A stretch of DNA of 64,000 nucleotides from Adiantum capillus-veneris (GCA_014529385.2 CM043954.1:92159747-92223746); one strand, 5' to 3'. Shown: positions 1 through 10,389, counted from the stretch's first letter. Notes: a model not told the origin generated them from the sequence alone. Program-made: numbers and translations.

Positions 1-774
1 AAACTTTTTGAATGCATCAAGTACTTGATCCTTGTATTGAAGAGGATAAACCTAATCTTTGCAATGAGAATAGTCATCCATGAATGTGGAAAAATAAGAA
101 GCACCCCTTAATGAGACACTAGGCATAGGATCACAAATGCCACTATGTATAAAATCTAAGCGCTCACTTCTTTTATAGTCACTTTCTTTGTATCCTTTTG
201 TATATGATCATGCTTATTGCAATTGTAACACTTTGTGTCATGATGAGAACGAGATTGGATTCTTGAGTTTCCTCTTTCTACAGATTCCTTTCTTGACTAC
301 AATCTACCACAAGTATTAAGAGCAGTAGAACCTTTCCCATTGTCATTGTTCTTCCTATTCATCTCTTCAATCAACAAAGAACTAGAAACCTTCTCCATGG
401 TGAGTTTATTCACTGTAAGACTGCTACTAACTGCCACGGATTTTTCTTAACTATTTGGCAAAGTGGTTAACATAAACATAACTTTTAGACTATCATTTAA
501 GAGGAACCTTTTGTGCAATCAATTGACTAAAAATTGCATTGAACTCGATCAAGTGATCAAACATTGAACTCCCTTGTTTCATGTGACAATCAACAAGCTT
601 ATCCGCCATTGTCGCGGGTTTCTTTGCAGAACTGTCTAGTGGCAATTAAAGACCCTTTTGGTAGAGGTAGTTTTCAATTTGTATCTTCCAGTTTTGGTAG
701 TTTTTGCCGTTGAGATTTTTGATCTTGAGCTTGCCTTCCTCCACCATTACTTCCACTCGATTCAAGGAATCCAT
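1..774 (-). pseudogene. Ty1/copia gag-pol remnant (element H), 5' part
   Basis: Read on the minus strand from 774, a copia Gag starts MDSLNRVEVM and shows the UBN2-type signature LNGKNYQNWKIQIENYL, then a stop (QKGL*), then GSSMFDHLIEFNAIFSQL. Near 200-240 a zinc-knuckle remnant CYNCNKHDH is visible, and at 1-130 an integrase-core segment reads GASYFSTFMDDYSHCKD, stop, then KDQVLDAFKKF, typical of the first catalytic region of copia integrase. Much of gag and protease between these blocks is missing, and stops interrupt all frames, so this is a decayed copy running off the left edge. Its leader, primer-binding site and LTR lie at 10390-10575, separated by the DNA transposon inserted here. The family assignment is firm; exact block edges are approximate. 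Confidence 0.85.
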
Positions 775-791
775 TAGGAAAAATATGAACC
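772..791 (+). repeat. Left terminal inverted repeat of DNA transposon
   Basis: CATTAGGAAAAATATGAACC; 19 of 20 bases match the reverse complement of 10370-10389. Weaker inverted similarity continues to about 850. Confidence 0.75.
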
Positions 792-1581
792 CTCTAGGGG
801 CCCTTTGGGATTAAGGTTAATTAGAGGCCAGCCAATGAGAAGAGGGTGCTGGACACACTCTATGCCCTCAAAAATGTAGGGGGACAAAGTAGTCTTACAC
901 TTCTTAAATGGGCTCTTACCTAGTGAGAAGGTGGGGTGGGGTGGGGGGGTGGGGGTAGAGGGAAGGGGGGGGGGGGGGGGGGGGAGTGGGTGGGCCATAT
1001 GGAACCTCCAACTTCCCTCCTTTTTGATCCGGTTCTGAAAAAATCCCAAAAATTTGAAAATTTTCAAAATTTTCAAAACTCAAATTTCATCTTCTTAAAA
1101 CCCCCCTAAAACTATTTTATGGTCAAAAAAACATTTTTTGACCTCAAAAAGTCAAAACGTGCACCCAAAAACCCTAAAATTCAATTTTTTTTAAAGAACT
1201 TTTGAAAAATCTCTTTTTGCTATCTAGAGCTCCCCCAAAAGTAGTTCTTAGGTAAAAAGTGATTTTCTCTCTCTAGAACCCCTTTTCCAACCCCTCCTTG
1301 CTTGCAACCATCACACTCATCCTCTACTCCAACACTCTCTCTCTCTACACCATCTCCATTGTTGCAGCAAGGAAGCTCCTCTCTCCTCCCCTACCACCTT
1401 CCATTGCCACACCAAGCAAAGGTTATCCACCTTCTCCTCCCATTGCCACACCAAGCAAGGGTTATCCACCTTCTCCTCCCATTGCCACAAGGGTTATCCA
1501 CCTTCTCATATCACTTTATCCTCTGTACATTGTAGCAACAAGCAAGGTCCTTCTCCTCCTCCTAGTTTTCTTTGTTCAACC
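792..1581. other. Left subterminal region of DNA transposon, no gene seen
   Basis: Holds the diverged inner part of the inverted repeat, a G-rich stretch with a long G homopolymer (about 967-984), and AT-rich sequence with short repeats of CAAAAATTT type (1030-1080). No supported ORF; the short reading frames across the G run are low-complexity. Pyrimidine-rich sequence (CTCTCT runs near 1260-1350) precedes gene 1 and may belong to its promoter or 5' leader. Confidence 0.5.
1401..1508 (+). repeat. Three-copy ~36-39 bp tandem repeat upstream of gene 1
   Basis: The unit CCATTGCCACACCAAGCAA followed by a GGTTATCCACCTTCTCCTC block is repeated almost exactly twice, and a third, shortened copy lacks the ACCAAGC part. 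It lies just before the start of gene 1. Confidence 0.8.
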
Positions 1582-2921
1582 ATGGCCAACTCTACTTCGC
1601 AAAGGCGGCCAAAGGATGAGGTCACAGCACTTGCATGCCACAACACTAGAGGTGTAGATGATGAGTGGGTGCCGCAAGAGTTCACCAAAGGTGCTTGGGT
1701 ATACATGCAACCATCTACTATTGGCCCTCATCGTGTGCGGAATCGTGCAAACTTGGATCTTCATTGGAAAGGAAAGCTCCTTGGCTTCAAGAACCGCAAA
1801 GACAAGGGGACCGTAGCCATTGTGCAACATGTTTTCTCAATGTCAACCATGCATTTGCAACAACCACCTCGATTTCCAACACATTGTAAGTACATGTTTT
1901 GAGAATACAAAGCTAGGTGTGAAATCACAGTGTAATGTTATTATGGATTCATACTTAAGATTTGTCATGCATTTATAGTCATATTTCCATCCACGTTGGT
2001 GGAGGAGCAGCCACTACATAGTCTCTCCGGCACATTCAATGCTATACATGCGGATATTGGAGCAATAATGTTCCCACATCTTTGCCCAACCAAACTGGTT
2101 CAAAGAAGGATTTTCTTCTATTCTCACTCCTATATTGTCCCTACTTCTACACAAGCGTTTGGAACGCTTGAACCCATCAAAGTAACTTCCTTATTAAGTA
2201 TGGAGTGGCTGGTGCCAGATTTGTGGTCGGTAGCATCTTTCAAGCAAAAGATGATAATGGATGTCCAAAACTCTTTGAAATACTCTAAAGCTTCTAGGTC
2301 TGTGGGCTTGAGTTGGTGTTTGCCTATTCATTGTTTTATGCACATTTTTAAAGAGTTTGGATTTGTGGAGACTACCACAATGCTTGTATGTAAAGATGCA
2401 CATTACGAGGAATTAGGAAGGCTTTTAGAAGAGAACTGGGGTTTTGTAGAGGGCATGCACAACGGGGACCGGTACCGTTGAAGGTTGGAGCTTCAGGTAT
2501 TGGAATGCGCTATTTGAAATCCCGCACCTCGTTGTACATACGATTTCACTATGATCGTTGGATGTGCAAGCTTGGAGTGTGGACTCCCTTACAGAGTGTA
2601 GACGGCGCTATTGCAAGCTTTGACATTGCAGTGAAGATGCCCAACGATGCTTTGGAGGCAGTCCAAGTGAACAAGCATTGGACTCTCAGTAATGTTCGAG
2701 AACATTTGGTTATTATGGGTTTTGAGTCCCCTCAACAAGCACAATTTCATTTACAAGGTCACAAGGTGAGAATCCTTTCACCACATTTTCAATACATCAT
2801 GGTTTGTTGATCATTGGATGCTTATTGTAATGAATGTCCGCAGATTGGGAAGAGAATGGAAGACAAATTGAAGGTCGAGGAGGACTGGGGGATGGATAGA
2901 ACTATGTTGTCGATCTTATAA
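1582..2921 (+). pseudogene. Transposon gene 1, spliced, unknown function
   Basis: Start ATG 1582 sits in a good plant context (ACCATGGCC). Predicted exons: 1582-1885, 1979-2765, 2844-2921. Donors are ATT|GTAAGT and AAG|GTGAGA; acceptors are TTTATAG|TC and CCGCAG|AT. All three joins keep the frame except for one shift near 2478-2481, where the reading frame stops and continues in another frame, so the copy seems broken or has a further small intron. The product would be about 390 residues. I recognise no domain. Visible features are an N-terminal stretch with WVPQEFTKGAWVYMQP, a middle segment with CLPIHCFMHIFKEFGF, and a polar C-terminus rich in K and E. Because it lies between the transposon ends and is paired with another spliced gene, I infer a transposon accessory protein. 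Exon structure is inference from consensus splice sites. Confidence 0.5.
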
Positions 2922-3166
2922 CTTTGTAACTCTTGCAATTTTCAAACTGATCCCCGCTGTAATCAACATGATTTGCTTCGGCAGATCATGCCTTTGAATA
3001 TAATTTTTTGCATTGGGATGAGAAATCATTTTTTGGTGAAAGTGCCTTTTTTTTAATGTCTTAAAAAAAGGGTCCATTATAAAAGGGGGGCCACCTAACT
3101 CATTCACTATTTTCACTTTTGCAACTCTTGAGCTCCTCCACTCTTTATCTACACCCCAGGCTATAC
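2922..3166 (+). promoter_or_regulatory. Intergenic region with TATA box for gene 2
   Basis: A TATA-like ATTATAAAAG lies at about 3076-3085, some 85 bases before the ATG of gene 2 at 3167, followed by a short pyrimidine-rich leader. Nothing else recognised. Confidence 0.4.
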
Positions 3167-4744
3167 ATGGATGCTTCCACAGCCTCTGCATCTGCAGCCA
3201 CATCCACCCCTTTGTCACGCTTCATCCTCTTCCTCGAGGACACCAAATACAAAGGGAAGTTGGACCTCCACACCTTTTTTACTCGTCTCCCTGACCTTGA
3301 TGCCACAGTTGCTCTTCACATGGATGCATTTGCCGAGATTTTTGCGTTCATGGAGGAGCACATCATAAAATATTCTGTATCTATCCCCCCACATGTAGGG
3401 ATTTGGGTGCCTTGCGATCTTTTGCGCTATATACACAAAGGTGATTGCCCATTCTCCAAGCGGTTGCAACGATTCCAAGAAATTGCAACCGATGCAGGCC
3501 ATTACTTGGACGAGCAAGCCCCAGGGGTGTCAACGCTCAAGAAGCGCAAGTTGGGGGTGGAGTACCTTTCTCGGCTCGCAACATTTATCTTCTTGGTGAG
3601 CGAGGAACCTGATTTGGAGGAGCTTCGGTTACCACACCTTCAGGTTGGGTCCTTTATCAAGGACACCAAGGAGCAGCAGGTTATCCACATGAACCCTGCA
3701 GCGGAAGGAAAGGCACACCGGCTCGAGTACCCTAGGGGTCTTGAGGAAGTGGTTGAGAAATCCATAGTTGCGGCTGGCCCTAGTGACACTCCAGTGCCAC
3801 TACCACTGATGGATGTGGCTATCCCAGAGGTAGAAATCAGCCGCTTCTCCTCAGTGTTAGTGGATGGGGAGGAGTATGTGTTCCTGAATGATTTGGAGAA
3901 AGCATTTGGCCTACGCATGGATGAATGCTTGAGCGTGCTATGCAACAACACCAAATGTCCCTTAGACAATACGCCAGATGCCCTAGAAAGCAAGCTCTTG
4001 CCAGATGGGGACTCTGTTGCTGACACTATTGCAGTTGTATGTGCGGAGGTCCTGACAGCAGAGCAGTTGCACGTGGCTGATGAAGAATTCCAAGCCACGC
4101 AAGCCAAGGTTGAGGTTGCTAGGATGCCTATGCCATTATGCAACCTCCCATCTAATGATCCAAAGGTCATATTTGTGGTGCATGGGAGCATTGACTTGGA
4201 TGAAAAGGGCAACAGGGAGGAGGACGACAAGGAGCAGGAGGTAAAATGTATCCTAAATTTCATGTTACTATTTTATCCTTCAGTGTCTTTTTTCTCAACC
4301 TTCATCGGTTTATGACAGGATGTCGTGGAGGTTGATGATTTTGCTGCAAGGACGGGTGGCAAGCGGACGGGCTTTGGACCTCAAGCTTCCTTTGCGCATT
4401 ACCTAGGACAACTCCCCCCTGGTGATGTGGCCATTATCCATAATGAATTTACTCCCCAAGCCCATTTTATGACTTGGTCGTTAAAAGCTTTGAGCAAGTT
4501 TTTGTGTTTGAGCACAATTGCTCAAACTGCGCATCAAGTGTTCCTAGTGCGTAGATCCCTTGTATGCACAGCATTTGGCACTGGCTTTCGTGCTAAAGTG
4601 CTTGCCCAGATAGGGATACATGCTTCCATTGGCTCAACTGACCCAAAGGCCATAGCGCAGTCCCTCTTGACTGGGGAGTTGCCTTACGCGCAAAATAGGC
4701 GCCAGGAAATGGTCAAAAAAATTATGAACTCCTCAGACACATGA
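3167..4744 (+). CDS. Transposon gene 2, two exons, unknown function
   Basis: I start at ATG 3167 (MDASTASASAATSTP) because the upstream in-frame codons have no ATG. Exon 1 3167-4240, intron 4241-4318 (CAGGAG|GTAAAA ... ATGACAG|GATGTC), exon 2 4319-4744 ending TGA; the join is phase 0 and gives about 499 residues with no internal stop. Features: a small-residue N-terminus, a segment LDLHTFFTRLPDLDATVALH, a KKRKL basic patch (possible nuclear signal) near residue 125, an acidic stretch before the splice (GNREEDDKEQE), and a C-terminal block with TGGKRTGFGPQASFAHYL. I recognise no family. It converges on the H3-like gene, with the inverted-repeat region between their 3' ends. It is the only apparently intact gene of the transposon. 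Confidence 0.6.
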
Positions 4745-4875
4745 TGTAAAATCACCGTTTTGGAAGTAATAAAAAATATTTGAAATTGTCTCTCTATCTT
4801 GCAAATTCTTTTGAATGTGATTTGTCAATCTTGAAAATTGTTTCAATTAGTGATATGAAAATCGTTTTGATTAGT

Positions 4876-5717
4876 GACTTTGTAATTTCAAGTTCTATAT
4901 GTAATTTTAGTCAATTTCAGTAATTTCAGTATGTAATTTCTGTCAATTTCAGTAAATTTAGGTATTTTATGTTCCCTAGGGGGTAGATAAGCCTACCAAG
5001 GGCCAACAAAAGCCTGGCCACAAGGGCGCGCAAATGGCCCATCCATCAGTTTTGGATGGGCCATTTGCGCGCCCTTGTGGCCAGTCTGCCCCTAGTAGGC
5101 TTATCTACCCCCTAGGATACTTACAAAGCACAAATTTATTGAAATGAATTGGTTTTGCATCATTAATTTAGATGCACCCTTTCTATGGCAATTCCAGCAT
5201 ATGTTCACACTCAAGGACACTAGAAAAGGTGAAATCAATTATGAAATGAAGTTTCTAGCACACTATCACCTGCTTTAGCTCTACCTAGTACATCCCTGCA
5301 CCAAAAAGTCCAATTACATTGGACATTTGAAAAATCCAAATTAATGTTGCATAGACACTTGGTTTCACAATATGTTATTTTTTTTGATATCCTATAGGGA
5401 ATTCAAAGCTTGAAATGGCAAAAAAAGGGTGTCCACAAGGATCCATGTAAAATAATGTTGCAAAACCAATAGGTTTTAGTAAATTTGTGCTTTTTAAGTA
5501 CCCTTGGGGGTAGATAAGCCTACAAGGGGCAAAAAAAAGCCTGGCCACAAGGGCGCGCAAATGGCCCATCCAAAACTGATGGATGGGCCATTTGCGCGCC
5601 CTTGTGGCCAGGCTTTTTTGTGCCCCTTATAGGCTTATCTACCCCCAAGGGTACTTAAAAAGCACAAATTAACTGAAATTGACTGAAATTACATACAGAA
5701 CTTGAAATTACAAAGTC
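4876..5717. repeat. Large nested inverted repeat between convergent genes
   Basis: The outermost arms (GACTTTGTAATTTCAAGTTCT at about 4876 and its reverse complement ending at 5717) enclose two strong hairpins, IR1 (4975-5115) and IR2 (5482-5670), and a spacer (5116-5481) whose two halves are also inverted copies of each other, more diverged. Each hairpin has arms holding GGCCACAAGGGCGCGCAAATGG-like sequence and the GGGGGTAGATAAGCCTA block; IR2 arms are about 90 bases with an 8-9 base loop. The hairpins are far more GC-rich than their surroundings. They could act as a bidirectional 3' end, a small-RNA source, or a replication or recombination structure; the sequence does not decide. Confidence 0.85.
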
Positions 5718-5832
5718 ATTTCATTACAAAGATAATAGACACAGTAGACACAACTGTTGATCATATTGTCATTGGAAAGTCAAATCATTACAAAGATAAG
5801 GGTGTGCAATACAAAAAGAGGGGTAACTTCGG

Positions 5833-6733
5833 CTAATGCTCGAAGTCTCGTCCCAATCGACGTGTAAGATGCATATCTTTTGGCTGTATTGTCACTCTCT
5901 TTGCATGTATGGCGCATAGGTTGGTATCTTCCAACACCGAAATGATGTGGGTCTCTGCAGCTTCTTGAATAGCCTCTAGCGCTATTGCTTGCATTCTATA
6001 CTGATTTCCATAGCTTTGAAGCACCTCCTTCACAGTGCGAGCAAAGGGGGCGCGTCGAATCAAAAGCTCCATCGTCTTCTGGTAGTGGCGGATTTCTGCA
6101 AATGTCCTAGCTTGCTATTTTTCGGCGCCGCTGCGATTGTCTTGGGGGCACTTGCACATTTGCTGGCGGGCGGTGTTTAGGATTCTTGAAAAACTTAGAC
6201 TTGCGCCTGTTTACATGCTTAGGGGCTCGTTCTGCAGCCTCTTCTGATTCTTCCGCTTCCCTTGGCTGTCGATCTTGTCGTGTGGGGAGAGCTCCCTGGC
6301 CTCCAGGCAATGTCTTCCCCCCAACGACCACCCGATATGTGCGCGGTATTTTTTCTCGCAGCCATGGTGGCTCACTCTCTAATTCAGTGTCTGTATGGAC
6401 CACCCGAGTCCTGGATGGTCCTGCTTGTGATTGGTAGCGCGACGGCTGCTCCCTATCGGACTCTGTTGTTTGCTGGCCCTCTTCTTCTCTCCAGCGTTGG
6501 GCACGTTGCTTCATTCTCCTTCTAGGTGTTATATCTTGAGGAGGTGGAGATTCAACAGTCCTTGATGACTCTTGTGCCCTACCACCATGCCCACTACCAG
6601 ATGAGTTCCTGGAATGGCCAGGCGTTCGTGGATGTTTTCCTGTGCCTTTAAGCCATGATGGCTTCTCACATCCTTGGAGGGTGTTTTTGTTGGCAGGCGG
6701 ATGCTCTTTCGCGGTTTATTTGGTGCGCACCAT
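5833..6733 (-). pseudogene. CENH3-like histone H3 variant with long N-terminal tail
   Basis: On the minus strand from ATG 6733 the protein opens MVRTK, then TAA, then TAKEHPP, matching the H3 start MARTKQTA with a stop where Q6 would be (CAA to TAA). A ~200-residue basic, proline- and arginine-rich tail follows to RRRKIAS near 6110, where a one-base shift moves to the histone-fold frame: EIRHYQKTMELLIRRAPF (alpha-N and alpha-1), AIALEAIQEAAE (alpha-2), then EDTNLCAIHAKRVTIQPKD and HLTRRLGRDFEH to the stop at 5833. DTNLCAIHAKRVTI is the H3 hallmark; RAPF..TVKE, AIQEAAE and RRLG resemble plant CENH3, but loop 1 has canonical length. Canonical H3 has only ~40 tail residues. A cryptic acceptor (TTTGCAG) at the shift leaves an intron possible. 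It would package DNA in nucleosomes. H3 fold is certain; CENH3 affinity is inference. Confidence 0.85.
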
Positions 6734-6790
6734 TTCGTTGGTAAGAGCTCACCTGTTCTTAAGAAATGAGTGGTTTATGAGAGCATGCAA

Positions 6791-6801
6791 TATTTATAAG
6801 G
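6791..6801 (-). promoter_or_regulatory. TATA box and GGGCCC motif of the H3-like gene
   Basis: Minus strand reads TGGGCCCTTATAAATATT about 60 bases before the ATG at 6733: a TATA-like CTTATAAATA preceded by a TGGGCC element of the site II type seen in proliferation-linked plant promoters. A second GGGCCC lies about 20 bases further upstream. Confidence 0.5.
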
Positions 6802-6872
6802 GCCCATTTAAAAAGGGCCCTGTTCACACTAATTTTTTTTTAAAAAGTATTATTTTTTAAATAAACATGTCG

Positions 6873-9785
6873 CTAAGAGTTGGACCCTGCGTTCATGTTT
6901 AGTGACTCACGCAGTATCCACTTTGATCCTTGTCGCACTCTGCATCGCCGCCATGCAGCATGCTTGGTGGGACCTTGCGACATTTGCCACTTGTTGCTAT
7001 GCTCTTGACGACTCCATTTCCGCACTTCAATAGCAATCTTGGATTGTCGCGCACGCTCCATTGTGAGCTTACGAGCAAATGTTGTGCGAAAAAACCAATT
7101 GAACATCTCCTCCAAATAATTGGATTGCACCATTCCACCACCATGTCGAGTATTTTTGAAGTACACTCCCCTTGCTCGATAACGGGACTTCTCCATGCCT
7201 TGAGTGCTAAAAATTTCAAGTGATCCATACTTGTGCATAAAAAATGCACCATGCGCAAACAAGATATGCTGTTCACATGAGTAAACGATCCACATTATTA
7301 AATAAAAACAATCCCTTGTAATGAATACACCATGTAAAATGACTTACCATGTAATGTGTGATGTTATTTTCACCCCAAGAAAGGGTGAAGACCTTGGTAA
7401 AATCCGCCAAGGCTTCTTGAAATGATTGGCGTTGTTCTTCTGTTGTGCTGTTAAGGCCCATAAGCTTGACCATTTTATCAAAATGTGCCCAAACTTGCTT
7501 GCGCTTGTTTGCAAGCTCGCCATTTGAATCATTGTCGGTAGTAGCTTTGCATAACTCCTTCCAAAGCTCCCAAAGGTTACCTGCCTACTGGTTGGAGCTG
7601 TTTTGAGCATCATATCGACTTGGCTTTCCTTGGGAAACTTTCCTTGAGCAATTTCATGGGCCTCCCCTGTGTTCTTTGCAGCAACGATAGACACATTTCC
7701 ACCGTGATAGCCAATGGAATTCAAGAGTACCTCCACTCTTTCGATCGCTTCCTGGGACTTTTCCAACGGTTTCATTGTGAAAGCATAGTCAATGTGGAGC
7801 TTCAATAGCCTATCAAAAATGCGCATGAATGCGTGTAATGTACAAAAATGTACATTTGATAGAGGAAATCGAAAGATTGGATTCCAAGACTGGTCCTTTT
7901 GATCACGGTCTGGGGCATTGAGCATGGGACATCTCAGAATAGACGCTTCCCATTCTCTATCTTCATCTCCGACATCATGACAATCTAACCCTTGTTCTCC
8001 ATGCCCTTGCCATGGAAGCATGGAACCGGCCTTTGCAGTGCTCTTATGTGATTTTTTTCCATTAGGTTTGTACCCTCGAGTGCAAAATGGACAAGGCATG
8101 AGAGAAGAAGCCCCTTTTTTGCAGCCAAGCAAACACTTTATGGTCTTCAAATCCCCACCTAAGTGCCACTCCACATCATAACTACCAAAACCCTCAATCT
8201 CCAACTTCTGACCTGCAATTTGGGAGTGTATTACTTCTGTGATCCATGGAGTTCTCTCAAAAATCCATGAAAGTACTCCATTGGTCTCTTTGGGCACCTC
8301 AATAGCACCCAACCACCAAATGTCTTTCTCTGATTGCACACTAAAAGATGGGGTGGGAGATGGCTCGACTGAATCCCTTCGCTGGGTTTGCAGAAGGGCC
8401 TCGTTCATTAGAGTGACACTTAGCCTCTCTAACCTTCGGCCTTTCACTATTTGACACTCATCGAGTTTCAGCACAAAAGCGAATTTTGTGCCAAGCACTA
8501 CAAAATAAATAGTGCTAAGACCTTAAACTTCAGAGTCTATGACAAGAATAATACCAAAGAAAAAGTAAAGTGTGTCACCTTTTTCAGGTAACTCGTAAAA
8601 TCTAAGCATGGCTTCTTGAAGCCTTCTAAGATCCACGAAAATATTGTTCCACATTGTGTAAGGAAAGCTCTTCTCCGAAGGTCTTATGGATTGTTTCTTA
8701 CCTTTTCCCCTTGTCTTTGTTGCGCACGAAGCATAAAGGGAAATTGGTATTGTGTCCTCAATGTGTAGGTATGTCCCAATGCGGGAGAACACATCTTCGT
8801 TTGTGGCCTTCTTTGCGAGCTTGACCTTGTGATGAACGGGAAATAGGTTTTCCACAATGCCATGTTCTTTGAGGGCATCCTTTAGGAGTTGGAAAATAGC
8901 CTGATAGGCTTTGGTGCTGATTCCAGCCTCATCACAAGCTTGTTGAACGTCATCATCACTAACCACATTTCTTAATTTATGCATAAGGTCCTTGGTGACT
9001 GCATCCTTAATGTGCTTACCTCTAGGTGATTGTAAGATAGAAATCACGTCCTGGGTATTGAGACAACTAGTGAGAAGGTTGACTCGATCATCTTGGCTTG
9101 TTCCACCGCATGCCTCCTGGATGAAGTTTCTAGCAACAAATAAACATAAATGTTAGAAAATAGTGTGAAGTAAGAATGCATCATGCAAGTAAAGACCAAA
9201 TCACCTTGTGGCTGTAACTCATCGTTTGCGTGCTCTTCCCGAATGTGCAAGAATTTCAATGGATGAATACGTGCGTTTGCGTTCCCTTGCACCAAGGGGT
9301 GTTTCTTTCAAGTATGTGATGGTGTTGGTAAGCTTCTGGATGTGGGAATCCTTTTCTTGCATTTGTTGTTCAAGAGTTTTAACTACCCTCTCTGAAGAGG
9401 AAACACTCGCTTGTAATGCCGTTGTCTTGAGGTGAAGAGCTTGACATTCGTGCATCCACATATGCAAAGAAGCATCTGCACCCATACACAACCGCTTGCA
9501 ATAGCCTAACAAACTTGCTTCTCCCCTCCCAAGAAATTGAAGAAATGTGGAAAGGCTATTAAACGGTGGATGGAAGCGGCTTATAGGATCGTAAGGGTAC
9601 AAATGGCCATCCACCCAAATGTCAACATTGGTCTCACAAGCGGTGCGACGTTCCTGTGATGAACTTTGATCACCTTCACTAGTGGTCTTCGGTGCAAATG
9701 CCGTGGGTAAGCGAATATGTATGCTTTTGGTGTGCGGAGTACGTGGTGGTGGAAGCAGACCATTTGTGATCTCCGTGAGCACCAT
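6873..9785 (-). pseudogene. Transposase-like gene, four predicted exons
   Basis: Minus-strand exons: 9785-9205, 9129-8579, 8497-7348, 7268-6873. Junctions CACAAG|GTGATT, AAAAAG|GTGACA and TACATG|GTAAGT pair with acceptors TTGCTAG, TTTTGTAG and GTGAACAG, and every join is in frame. Exon 1 has a coiled coil (ERVVKTLEQQMQEKD). Exon 3 carries FAFVLKLDECQIVKGRRLER, WHLGGDLKTIKCLLGC, a CPFC pair and HFCTLHAFMRIFDRLLKLHID. Exon 4 begins HILFAHGAFFMHKYGSL and EIFSTQGMEKSRYRARG. The block order K-D, GGDLK, cysteine pair, LH..MRI.D, and YMHIL..H...F....G with the QG.EK motif recalls a large uncharacterised transposase-like family I know from animal and fungal genomes; the two aspartates (KLDE, GGDLK) could be catalytic. 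Defects: TGA at 9221-9219 (CGA to TGA type) and a one-base shift near 7580. Length near 890 residues. Best candidate for the mobilising enzyme. Confidence 0.65.
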
Positions 9786-10369
9786 GGAAGCTGTTGCGTG
9801 AGGAAGCAAATGATGAAAAGATAGAGGGGGAAGGGTAGAGAGGTTGAGGAAGATGGGAGGGGAGAAGGAGGGAGGGGGGGGAGGGAGAGATTGGGGAGGA
9901 GGAGGAAGATAGGGGCAGGGAGGGAGAGGAGAGGGAGAGAGAGAGAGAGAGAGAGGAGGGAGGAGGGAGGAGGAGGAGAGAAGAAAATGTTTATTACTAT
10001 TTGGGGGAAAAGAGTTTTGAAAAAATGGACTTTCTAAGCTTGTGGGTTAAAAAATGGGTCAAAAAATGATTTTTGGATATGTATATATGTTGGGAGGGAG
10101 TTTTAAGTTAGAAACAAGTAAAAATGATTTTTTTTAAAAAAAGTCAAATTTTGTCTTTTTGCTGATGTGGACACACCCCTATGCTTCCTTCACTTTAAAA
10201 AAAGCTAGAGAGAGAAAGCAACCCTTTAGGTCCACATCCTACATTTGTCTAAAAAAAAGGCTAGAAAAGCCTACTCAAAACTACCTTCTTCAATGCCCTT
10301 TCCCCCTAAACCCCACACAACATTAGCCTTAATCCCTAAAAATTAGGATTCCTTACAAGGCCCATGCAA
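9786..10369. other. Right subterminal region of DNA transposon, GA-rich
   Basis: Purine-rich sequence (9820-9985) with a GA microsatellite precedes the transposase-like gene and would include its promoter. AT-rich sequence with A tracts follows (10000-10320), including a CTAGAGAGAGAAAG block, then the inner right inverted repeat. No gene seen. Confidence 0.5.
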
Positions 10370-10389
10370 GGTTCATATTTCTCCTAATG
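10370..10389 (-). repeat. Right terminal inverted repeat of DNA transposon
   Basis: Reverse complement CATTAGGAGAAATATGAACC, one mismatch to 772-791. Directly outside lies the copia H leader. Confidence 0.75.

Larger units (their letters stand above)
772..10389. mobile_element. ~9.6-kb multigene DNA transposon carrying an H3-like gene
   Basis: Bounded by inverted termini CATTAGGAAAAATATGAACC (772-791) and its reverse complement with one mismatch (10370-10389). Similarity continues inward with indels: the GGGCC and GGGATTAAGG(T/C)TAAT blocks occur in both ends. The outside sequence is copia element H: leader plus primer site on the right, gag on the left, so removing the segment rejoins a normal copia leader-gag. 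A direct 2-bp duplication (AT or TA) is possible but ambiguous because the ends are palindromic. Contents: spliced gene 1 (+), spliced gene 2 (+), an inverted-repeat hairpin region, an H3-like gene (-) and a transposase-like gene (-). The copy is decayed: two nonsense codons and at least three frameshifts. The superfamily is not recognised. Confidence 0.75.

Noticed and set aside
3640..4263. 207-residue minus-strand ORF
   Set aside because: Antisense shadow of gene 2 exon 1, which has proper start and splice sites.
4975..5670. microRNA precursor genes
   Set aside because: Arms are too long and too perfect for a typical plant miRNA; an inverted repeat giving siRNA is more likely.
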